From a virus: a DNA stretch of 25,586 bases. Under the pieces are notes generated by a model. It had not been told where the DNA came from and did not search any database. It worked only from the letters and a program-made list of their open reading frames with translations. The DNA is taken from IMG/VR virus record IMGVR_UViG_3300033064_000191, positions 1-25,586 of that record; one strand, written 5' to 3'. The number at the start of each line of letters is the position of its first letter. Position 1 is the first letter of the stretch. This document shows positions 1-7,600 of this stretch, piece after piece. The position numbers were made by a program, and so were the translations under genes.

Positions 1-482
1 AATCCTGGAAGACCAGTCTTGATACCCATAGCCCCGGCTGCCTGTTGCTTCTGGACATTCTCATAGTAAGAAATGGCAGACTCTAAGTCTGTAGCATCAA
101 TGTCACGGATTACAGCAGTGTCTTTTTTAAGCTCAGATGTTTGAGAGATTAGAGACTCAAGTGCCTCAGACCCCTTTCCACTCTGAACATCAGAAGCAGC
201 ATTGCGAAGAATGTCCTTAAGGTTATCACTAAGGTATTCCCCCTGTAGCTCTTCTAGATGATGCTTGGTAGACCCTACCCCCGCTACTGGCTGAAAGTCA
301 CGAAACTTATCCTCCACAAGTGATTGTGGTGGGATTGCTGCATTCTGTTCAAAGTATCCACGAATAAATAGCCAGATATCGTTATGCGTTCTAAGAAGCT
401 TATCAGCATTAGCTTGCAAAAGAACATGCATCTGCTTGTCCTGCAACACTGCTGAGATTAGTTTTGATTCTGTGTTATTCAT
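1..482 (-). CDS. dnaB-like: DnaB-like replicative DNA helicase, N-terminal part (runs off the window)
   Basis: My translation of the complement from the ATG at 482-480 stays open to the window edge (160 codons). Residues 1-95 resemble the helical N-terminal domain of DnaB family helicases: ESKLISAVLQD near the start and HNDIWLFIRGYFEQN at about residues 33-47. A charged helical linker follows, and the last residues read GIKTGLPGF, the usual entry to the RecA-like ATPase domain just before Walker A. DnaB unwinds the replication fork as a hexamer. The Walker motifs lie outside the window, so activity cannot be judged. The start overlaps the stop of the preceding gene by 8 nt (ATGAATAA), which implies translational coupling. 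A RadA or Cas4-like ATPase is less likely given the N-terminal domain. Confidence 0.8.
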   Translation of the reverse strand, partial: MNNTESKLISAVLQDKQMHVLLQANADKLLRTHNDIWLFIRGYFEQNAAIPPQSLVEDKFRDFQPVAGVGSTKHHLEELQGEYLSDNLKDILRNAASDVQSGKGSEALESLISQTSELKKDTAVIRDIDATDLESAISYYENVQKQQAAGAMGIKTGLPG

Positions 483-783
483 TTAACCATGCCTTTGCTT
501 GCTTTCTGCGCTCCAAGCGCTCCGCTGTATCTCGTTCTAATCTTTTTCTGGCTTCGACAAGCTTCTCTGCATAGTTAGCAAAAAACTTCCATGTTGGAAG
601 CTCACTTACATCAAAGTAGTAGTCTAGCAGGTCGTAGCATTCCATTCTGCCATACGACTCAATCAGGCCGTCAGCAGCCCACTGTTCTACGTTGATGTTG
701 TAACTAGGACGTTCTCCATACTTTAGGGTATGAAGCTTAGAGTATCGACTGAGCAAAGCCATTCGGTCTTTGCGCTCTGCCAT
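475..783 (-). CDS. Conserved small phage protein of unknown function, upstream of DnaB
   Basis: This 102-residue soluble protein is charged and mostly helical. It is rich in W, Y and F in its middle part (NVEQWAADGLIESYG, LLDYYFDVSELPTWKFF), and its C-terminal third is an Arg/Lys/Glu-rich helix ending in KAWLNE. No catalytic motif is visible. The ATG at 783-781 overlaps the stop of the 68-residue gene (TAATG), and its own stop overlaps the start of the DnaB-like gene. This strict coupling suggests a replication-associated role such as a helicase accessory or loader. That is inference from context only; I do not recognise the family with certainty. Confidence 0.7.
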   Translation of the reverse strand: MAERKDRMALLSRYSKLHTLKYGERPSYNINVEQWAADGLIESYGRMECYDLLDYYFDVSELPTWKFFANYAEKLVEARKRLERDTAERLERRKQAKAWLNE

Positions 784-989
784 TAGCCGTCCAGACCATC
801 CTTTGATTCCTTGACCTTCTCAATTAACTTAGCTTCTACAAATCCATATACCCGATTAAAAGCATCCGTAATGGATTCTCCCTCAAGCCTAGAGTCTGTA
901 ACTCCAATATCAATTCTTAGAGACTGAAAGTTTCCAAGATTAAGCGTATAGCCAAGTGTTGCTGTGACTTTTGTTGGGTCGTTGTCCAA
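783..989 (-). CDS. Conserved 68-residue phage protein of unknown function
   Basis: The protein begins with a beta-strand-rich stretch (KVTATLGYTLNLGNFQSLRI) followed by DIGVTDSR and a C-terminal amphipathic helix (DAFNRVYGFVEAKLIEKVKES). The NLGNFxS pattern recurs in small phage proteins near replication genes, but I know of no established function. The start is TTG at 989-987. A GAGAG purine stretch 6 nt upstream supports it, and no in-frame ATG lies nearby. The stop overlaps the next ATG. The gene lies 18 nt after the HTH gene and is presumably co-transcribed with the DnaB-like gene. Confidence 0.7.
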   Translation of the reverse strand: MDNDPTKVTATLGYTLNLGNFQSLRIDIGVTDSRLEGESITDAFNRVYGFVEAKLIEKVKESKDGLDG

Positions 990-1007
990 TTAGTTCTCTC
1001 TTTCGCT

Positions 1008-1538
1008 TCATAGTGTTTCGGCCCAGATCGGAATATAGGCTCCGTCTGAATTCTTTGTATATGTAAGAATACCATTTCCTAGCCTCCGAGTCAACTCCTG
1101 ATGGGTAGGTGTTACATTATTATTTATGAGACCGTCTTTTCGAGGACGACCCATACTGTGTGTTGCAAGTATATCACGGATCTCGTATACCTGGGATTCT
1201 GAGTAATAAGCTCTAATCTGCCAGCCACGTTGCTTGTTGAGTCCTCCACCAACAGGGTAGGGTATCTTTCCACTTTTCATTAGGGTAGGCAGATACTTTC
1301 TATGACGATTCACTAACAGAGAGGTCTCCACTACAGAGTACGCCTTTTCTCTATGCTTCTTAAAGTCAGAGTATAGGCAGCTTTCTATGTTGCCTGTGTT
1401 CATGTTGTAGACGGACATAATTCCATTAGCCCTACTTATGTGGTATACCCGCACTAGGTCGCCGTTAAGAAACCATACAGATTTCTTTCCAACTATGACA
1501 GGGGCATCGTTATACCCCTCAAAGTTACTCATTGACAT
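1008..1538 (-). CDS. Predicted HTH (MerR/excisionase-like) DNA-binding protein with basic GRPRK motif
   Basis: This 176-residue protein has no tail-protein character. Residues about 75-126 show a typical small winged-HTH pattern: a hydrophobic helix (RHRKYLPTLMKSGKIPYP), a Gly-rich wing, then RAYYSESQVYEIRDIL, in which an aromatic-Tyr-Ser-x-x-Gln stretch starts the second helix. A basic GRPRKDG segment at 130-136 resembles an AT-hook core. The frame can be extended upstream to a TTG at 1568. I prefer the ATG at 1538 because it sits one base after the stop of the preceding gene (TAGCATG); a second ATG lies at 1532. It could be a regulator, an origin-associated factor or a homing-type accessory protein. 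The fold assignment is by pattern, not by search. Confidence 0.65.
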   Translation of the reverse strand: MSMSNFEGYNDAPVIVGKKSVWFLNGDLVRVYHISRANGIMSVYNMNTGNIESCLYSDFKKHREKAYSVVETSLLVNRHRKYLPTLMKSGKIPYPVGGGLNKQRGWQIRAYYSESQVYEIRDILATHSMGRPRKDGLINNNVTPTHQELTRRLGNGILTYTKNSDGAYIPIWAETL

Positions 1539-1539
1539 G

Positions 1540-1989
1540 CTAGGTGCTTGACGGTAGCCCAACAGCAATCATATTTACGCCAATGGCTGTCACCCCAGAG
1601 GTTCCATATTTTGCTGATAGGACAACATCTGTCGTTGTTACATTCTTAATGAGAATTCTTACGTCTGCCCCAGCAATTGTTTCTGCCACGTTAACGGCTG
1701 TAGCTGTAACGATTGGAGGTGTGGCAAATGGCTGAACAAAGGTAATTGTTGCCGTATACTCACTGTTCGTATTTTGAGAAGCACCAGAGATTGTGGTGTA
1801 TCCACCAATCACTTGTGACTTTAGAAGCTTTGAAGACTTGTTGCCTCCTACTTGCCCCTGCAAGACAAAGTTGTTTCCTTGAGTAAGGGCTGAGCCTTCA
1901 CCTGCAAGATCATTAATGGCTGTTGCCATTGAGTAGATGTACGATAAGTCTAGAGGTTGTCCTCGTTCGGGTAGTGGAATTTTTGCCAT
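1540..1989 (-). CDS. Small tail-tip/fibre protein with H-type-lectin-like C-terminal domain
   Basis: This 149-residue protein has a short N-terminal anchor (LPERGQPLDLSYIYSMATAINDL) of the type seen in small phage fibre proteins. A beta-rich C-terminal domain from about residue 75 contains TITFVQPFATPPIVTATAVN and later KNVTTTDVVL and GVNMIAVG. This order (aromatic strand, PF-x(2)-PP-x-V, NVTTT, terminal xIAxG strand) resembles the H-type lectin / agglutinin fold, which binds glycans as trimers. It is the last recognisable tail gene, where receptor-binding proteins are often found. No Shine-Dalgarno sequence precedes the ATG at 1989; instead an extended -10 box lies 5 nt upstream. The lectin assignment is tentative. 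Confidence 0.7.
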   Translation of the reverse strand: MAKIPLPERGQPLDLSYIYSMATAINDLAGEGSALTQGNNFVLQGQVGGNKSSKLLKSQVIGGYTTISGASQNTNSEYTATITFVQPFATPPIVTATAVNVAETIAGADVRILIKNVTTTDVVLSAKYGTSGVTAIGVNMIAVGLPSST

Positions 1990-1993
1990 ACTA

Positions 1994-2003
1994 CATTATA
2001 TCA
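1994..2003 (-). promoter_or_regulatory. Extended -10 promoter (TGATATAAT), leaderless type
   Basis: On the minus strand TGATATAAT ends 5 nt before the ATG at 1989. By standard spacing, transcription would start on or next to the A of that ATG. No ribosome binding site is present and no good -35 box is seen. A nearly identical arrangement precedes the gene starting at 20565. Confidence 0.5.
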
Positions 2004-2024
2004 CGATAAGAGCTACAGCTGTCG

Positions 2025-2402
2025 CTACTTGTTCGTGTTAGTGATGTAGACAAAGGGGGACCAGTGCGATACCTGCCCTACGTCATCCGTTATTCTGTAT
2101 CTAACCAATAGCTTTTCTATGATTGTGGTATTGGTATATCCACCAGACGCATAGTATGTACTTGCAGCAATGGTCTTAGTAATTGAAAACTGTGTAGCTG
2201 AGGCTGTTAAGATTGTTCCGTCAATGGCATCAAAGTCAATCGGGGACGATCCTGAAATTGTTACAAGATCGTCAACAACGTAGCCGTGAGGACTATCTGT
2301 TGTATAGACTACTGTTGATCCGACTACCGTAGCACTAGCAATATTAACTCTAGATACTACTGGAAGATCTTTCTTTAATACCCTGGCTTTTCTAACAGCC
2401 AT
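2025..2402 (-). CDS. Small tail-tip protein carrying a nested HG-x(3)-GD beta module
   Basis: This is a 125-residue protein. Residues 1-18 (basic, MAVRKARVLKKDLPVV) and 95-119 (LLVRYRITDDVGQVSHWSPF) look like one small beta domain. Residues 19-90 look like a module inserted between them: TTDSPHGYVVDDLVTISG followed by IDGTILTASATQFSI. The same module type occurs in the three preceding genes. The frame extends upstream to a TTG at 2426, but the ATG at 2402 is one base past the stop of the 476-residue gene and has GAGG upstream, so I use it. Function is unknown; a baseplate or tail-tip connector role is inferred from position. Confidence 0.7.
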   Translation of the reverse strand: MAVRKARVLKKDLPVVSRVNIASATVVGSTVVYTTDSPHGYVVDDLVTISGSSPIDFDAIDGTILTASATQFSITKTIAASTYYASGGYTNTTIIEKLLVRYRITDDVGQVSHWSPFVYITNTNK

Positions 2403-2403
2403 A

Positions 2404-3834
2404 CTATACCTCGTTTCCAAACCCAAATCTAAACTCTACAAAGTTAGTTGTGTTTTTTTGCTTAACTACTGTAGAAGCATCATTGTTTTTGAGGATTGTG
2501 TATCCAGTCAAACCATAAAGGGGATTAATAGATGTCTCATTCTCTAGACGAATTCCGTCAAGTGCTATGAAGTACTGATCAGCCTTGGAGATACCTAGAT
2601 CTGGATTTGGATTTTCTGTAGCACCGTTGTACACACAAGCAGAAATCTTTGTTGTCTGAACACCCGCCCAAGTAAAGCCATTACTCTTATGAATGTTTCC
2701 TAGCTCTTCCTCTATGACAAAATATCTATTTGCCGAAAAATCTACACCATTTTCACCATCAATAAGATCTACCTCCAGGTTTGCAAACTCTGCCCCACCA
2801 GATGTCTTCTCTGATGATACAAACTCTACTAGAACTCTTACGTGTGTTGGCTTTTCAACGGCGGAGGCGTAGTTGGATGACGGGGTTGCTCCCTGCCTCG
2901 TGACAACCGAAAAGGCAAGTTTAACCTTATCGGTTGATGCGTTGCCGTCTAGATTAAAGTTAATTCCATTAAGATGAACATGGTTTCCACTATTCAAGAA
3001 CAAATTGCTGTCGGCATCCTTTGACAAGATGGCATTATCTCCACGTATAAAAATACTATTGTTGATAAATCTACCCTTTTCTTTTCTTGATACCCTGTCT
3101 GGACTCAAGAAGATAGCGTTGTCGGCATTAGCTTGAAAGACCTGTAGGTTGTCATCAGCAATGTAGTTAGTTCCATTGTCCAAAGACCTTGTGACTACTG
3201 GGATTGCGTTAGATGATTGTGCAGAGTGATACTCCCACTTTTCCTGAGTGGAAAAAGAGTTTAGAATCTTACTATCATAAACAGTTGCTGATGGATTAGC
3301 ACTTGCCGAATATATTCCAATTTCGCTAATCTCGTATCTGTCATCTGTTGGAAGCTCTGCCGTGAGAACAACCTGTGCTACACCATTCTCAACAACGTAT
3401 CCACGAGAGATAATGGGGACTCTAAACATTTCAAAGTCTAGAGATTTTTTGTATGAAAAGTCTAAGTGAATAGTCCCTGTGGAGGATTGTTCTGCTACAG
3501 TTGTAGACGTTCTAGCTAATGAATACTCTATCTTGTTTGCCGCTGGTGTAGACGTTACAACCTGGTATCCATCTAGAGAAATTGCTGGGTTTCCAATTAC
3601 TCCTACCCCAGATATCATTACGGTATCTCCCACAGACATTCCGTGAGCAGTGCTTGTTGTCAAGGTCACTGTGCCCGAAACCTCTGGAATATACTCCCAA
3701 GCCTTTGCAATTACCGTTGACCCCAAAGAGAATCTAGGCTTTGCTCCACAACCAATGGCTATGTACGATGCATAGCTGCTTGTCTGACCAATAAGATATT
3801 TGGCAAGAATTCCTTTTCCAGTATTTGTAATCAA
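2404..3834 (-). CDS. Tail fibre / minor tail protein with DUF3751-like N terminus
   Basis: This 476-residue protein opens with MITNTGKGILAKYLIGQ and YIAIGCGAKP, the pattern of tail-fibre N-terminal domains (tail-collar/DUF3751 style) that attach fibres to the tail tip. ELPTDDRYEISEIGIYSAS near residue 160 fits the same domain. Residues 46-122 interrupt it with an HG-x(3)-GD module (STAHGMSVGDTVMISGVG). The rest is beta-rich with an Asn-rich stretch around 235-290, then EVDLIDGENGVDFS and a C terminus ending FRFGFGNEV. The start is TTG at 3834, supported by AAGGAG 5 nt upstream. It lies 9 nt after the 253-residue gene and probably contributes to adsorption. Confidence 0.75.
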   Translation of the reverse strand: MITNTGKGILAKYLIGQTSSYASYIAIGCGAKPRFSLGSTVIAKAWEYIPEVSGTVTLTTSTAHGMSVGDTVMISGVGVIGNPAISLDGYQVVTSTPAANKIEYSLARTSTTVAEQSSTGTIHLDFSYKKSLDFEMFRVPIISRGYVVENGVAQVVLTAELPTDDRYEISEIGIYSASANPSATVYDSKILNSFSTQEKWEYHSAQSSNAIPVVTRSLDNGTNYIADDNLQVFQANADNAIFLSPDRVSRKEKGRFINNSIFIRGDNAILSKDADSNLFLNSGNHVHLNGINFNLDGNASTDKVKLAFSVVTRQGATPSSNYASAVEKPTHVRVLVEFVSSEKTSGGAEFANLEVDLIDGENGVDFSANRYFVIEEELGNIHKSNGFTWAGVQTTKISACVYNGATENPNPDLGISKADQYFIALDGIRLENETSINPLYGLTGYTILKNNDASTVVKQKNTTNFVEFRFGFGNEV

Positions 3835-3843
3835 CTTTTCTCC

Positions 3844-4605
3844 TTAATACATTGTATCATTAAACACATTGGTAGAACTGGTGATTTCAATTTCTACAAA
3901 TTCGTTTTCTTGCATGTTGTCAACTTCAATAACCAAGTCTCCAGTATCCTTGTCTAGATAGATACTGTTTATGGAGCTTGAGTGCTCTCCCGTTTCTGAG
4001 TTTGCAACAGAAAAGGAGTAGTTGTCTGATGAAGCTATTGCAACATTTGTAACGTTGTACCCGCTCGGGGCAACCCCAACAACAGATATTGTGTCCCCCA
4101 CTCTAAGGCCATGTGGAGAGCTAGTTGTATAGGTTGCAGATGTTCCATTGCCAACAACTGTCACAATCTCAACATATCTCTTTTGGATAACGCTGACACC
4201 AGAGACCACTACGGTTGTTTCTTTGATAACGAAGTCATCATTAAGATCAATGTAGCTTGTTGGGAGGTGTCCATAAAGGTCTATACCTTGGCTTTTAAAG
4301 AAGAAGTCTGACTGCCCTGGCATAGGAATTAGGTTTTTTGAGTTGTATCCATTCTTTAGCTGTAGGCTATCTGACACAATCTGGTAGCTATTGTTTACGC
4401 CACTAATCAAGTCTGTTCTTGATAGATTGATAATCTCTTGCCCACCAATGTCATCAAAGATAAGATCTGCAATTGTATCGACGGGAAGACTATTATTGGT
4501 CACTAGCAAGAGGTCTGTGCTGGCTACCTTGACTGACTCCTGTGGCTTTGTTATCTTTACTGCTGTTGGGGAATTGCTCGTTGCCGATACCTCAAAATCT
4601 GACAC
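3844..4605 (-). CDS. Minor tail / tail-tip protein with nested beta module
   Basis: This 253-residue acidic, beta-rich protein has no signal peptide. Residues 35-65 contain DTIADLIFDDIGGQEIINLSR, a conserved-looking core. Residues 148-214 form a module (YTTSSPHGLRVGDTISVVG, then NYSFSV) that recurs in neighbouring genes. After it the host domain appears to resume with IYLDKDTGDLVIEV and end with NVFNDTMY. The start is GTG at 4605, overlapping the stop of the giant hub gene (TAGTG), with a GAGGTGGGG purine run just upstream. Position directly after the hub protein argues for a tail-tip structural role. I recognise the style of phage minor tail proteins but no specific function. Confidence 0.75.
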   Translation of the reverse strand: MSDFEVSATSNSPTAVKITKPQESVKVASTDLLLVTNNSLPVDTIADLIFDDIGGQEIINLSRTDLISGVNNSYQIVSDSLQLKNGYNSKNLIPMPGQSDFFFKSQGIDLYGHLPTSYIDLNDDFVIKETTVVVSGVSVIQKRYVEIVTVVGNGTSATYTTSSPHGLRVGDTISVVGVAPSGYNVTNVAIASSDNYSFSVANSETGEHSSSINSIYLDKDTGDLVIEVDNMQENEFVEIEITSSTNVFNDTMY

Positions 4606-7600
4606 TACCCCACCTCACTTACATAAACTGTCATGTTTGGACCCGATCCGTCTCTCTGGTAATCAATATTGTAAACCACAAACCTAGAGCCTTCTACGGC
4701 TACCTGATCAATACTTCCGTCATTTGTTTTGTAGTCAATCTCAATGATATCACCTAGCTGCAAGGTCGGGATTCCAAAGACGCTCAACCCTACAGATTTT
4801 CTTGGCTTTAGAATTTTAGAGATCATCCAAGACATCATCCCCTGTGCGGTATCTCTATCTTGAATGTACGGAGCATTAAGGCTAAACTGCTGTTTACCAT
4901 GTAGCATTCTGCTATTTTTTATGTCTTGGTATTCTTTTTTGTTCTTGTCGTATGAAGACACTCCCGTACCTTGACCAATTTCGATATTAGAAAAGTCTCC
5001 AACCTGAGAGAAGTATTCATCTACAGAGTATTCATGGCTTGATTGTTGTGTAAAGGTTACTCCCTGAATTCTTAGGTAGTTTCCAGTTGTGTCATCTAGG
5101 TTTAGAACACTGTCTGTATTGTTAAAGATTAAGAATTCTGCTCCGTAGGAACCTGCCATAAAACCAGATACCGTGTAGCCTTTTAGACCGTTGAATGTGG
5201 GAGACAGCTTTGCATATAGCGCTGGGTAGGCTTTGTCGTATCGAATTTTGAAGTAAGAAGCCTCCCTCATGATTGTTCCAAATTCTTCAAAGTACATGTT
5301 ATATTTTGGTGGTGACGAAGGATTGATTCCTGAAAGATAAGTTGACTGAACCAGGCCGCTCATAGCATATTTTCTAAATGAGTCATTAAGACTTATCTCC
5401 GAGTCTCCAAATACTGATGAGATTCCTGGTGTCTCCAATAGCTGAGAAGTGTTCTCGCTATAGTTTCCACCAATAGCATAGACATTTTCAAACATGCATC
5501 GACTAGAGCCTCTAACAAAGACCGCCATATTGTTATATTCGGGTAGAGGGTCGTGGTCATCAACAGTGGCTACGATCTTTCCATTAATATAAAGAAAGAA
5601 CCTTCTTGACCCGTTCAAATCCTGATACTCAACAGCTAAGTCATAGACCGATGGATTCTCTTCGGCAAACATTCTTGCTTGACCAGTAAAGCTTCCATCG
5701 TCGGTTAAAATGCTAGTTGTTCCTCCCCAAAGCTTTGTTGGTATTGCATTTTCTTGTACATACGCTGTAGCTATCGAGTTAGAGTTATAGGTCCCATTGG
5801 TTGCCGATACGTTATAGGAAAATACTGCTGCGTCGGATGTACTAGACGTTATAACAAAAGATCCATCTAGGCCATACCCAAAATTCTTTATGGTTACAAC
5901 GTCTCCATTGACCAACTCATGAGGGTCTTGACTTGTTACGGTTGCCACGTTTGCAGAAACTGTAATAGAGATAGGGACAATTGTTTTGGTATTCTTTTTA
6001 GTAGTCTTGTAGAATACTACATTGTCTAGTTGCTCATTCTCAAAATAGCTTGACGTATTGTTTTGAGTTAGAGCTATTATTTCAAAGTGGTATCCATTAT
6101 TGGTTTCTGGATTAAGAAGAACAGATATCCCACCAGAGCCACCAGAGACTGTTATGGCATTATCTGTAGAGATTGCTTGAGACACATCGTAGTAGACACT
6201 ACTTCCGACTGGTGTCTGTCTGTCCTGTGTACCATCTATTCTTCCAATGATTCTCATTCGAGTTCCAAAGTGTGAGAACTTTTTGGACGCTACCCCCTCA
6301 ACATCTGAGGCTAGGGGCTTGTATACGTAAGAGAGAAAGTCTATTGGGTTAACAGCTTCCGCATTGTCATCTCCTGTAGGAAACGATCCACTAGCGGGGC
6401 CAGTGAAGATTAGTGCTGACGACTGAATAGTTCCAGATTGAGTAGACAGCATAGCATTTGCATCTGTCTCTGTAACTGTAGAACTTGTCATAAAGTTTTT
6501 AAGAACACCCGTTCTGGAAGCTGCAAGAGCTAGCTTGTTGTTATTAGAACTTACCCCAGCCTTTCCTATTGTAGATGAGGGTGACGATGGTGCCTTGTCA
6601 AAGATACGAATAGAGTTTGTTACATAGTCTTGGGTTTCTGGGTCAATGTATCCGTCTAAGATTGGAGCAATCAATGGCTGCGTTATCGTTATGACATCCT
6701 CACCAATAGTGTTGTCTATTGTGGACAAGACTCTAGTATTTCCTGATCCAGTGTTTCCCGTACCCTGAAAAATCTCAACAATATAGTTAATCTGAACACG
6801 ACTAATATCTGGAACTACAATTCTTGAATTTAAGAAATCTGAGGTTACGGCACCATTGTTAACATCTTCTACGCTAGACGAGACATCCAGAAGCAGTGAG
6901 AATGTTCCCACAAGTGGCTCTGATGATGAGTGATGAGATCCCCCAAGCCTTGAAGATATTAAAAAGTTTTTATTATTTAAGGTTTCTTTTACATAATACT
7001 TTGACTGGCTACCGATACCGTAAGGAAGGTATGTTGGTGACTCAAAGTAGATCCTGTTACCAGATTCTAGCCTATGATTCTTTACTGTTGAGACAACTAG
7101 AGGGTCAGAGACCATGAACAATCCGTAAGTCCCCGTCCCGTCTGTTCCTGGGGTTGGCCTGACAATAGAGCCTCCGTTTCTTGTTTCTGATAGCTGAAAG
7201 ATTCCAGAAGAGTTATTAGCATAGGACACGTAGTAAATTTTATTTGCAAGGATTCCCTGGGGCAAGGTGCTTCCAGACGGAGTAGTTAAGAACACCTTGT
7301 CGTTCACCTGTAAACTACCCATTGTCTGGGTAAACTTTATGGCCTGCCCAGCTGTAGTTGTTGTGTACGTTGCCGACGGAACGTTTATGTTTGCATTCTT
7401 AGTCACAAAGTTTTTGTCATTTACTGTACCAGACACCCTTACGACTGAATTGTCTAGGTTACAAATTGAAAACTCAGAAGTACTAACGACAGTCTTTACC
7501 TTATAGCTCTTTGATACGTCTATTCCTGTTGGCAGCTTTCCATTAGTAGAAAAAGAGATTACGTCATCCACTACAAATCCGTGCCCAGGTTTTTCAATTG

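Noticed and set aside
1538-1568. Upstream TTG start for the HTH gene
   Set aside because: It would overlap the preceding gene by 29 nt, while an ATG lies one base after that gene's stop.
3512-3700. Minus-strand frame of 62 codons inside the 476-residue gene
   Set aside because: Alternative frame of a well supported gene, with no independent ribosome binding site or recognisable product.
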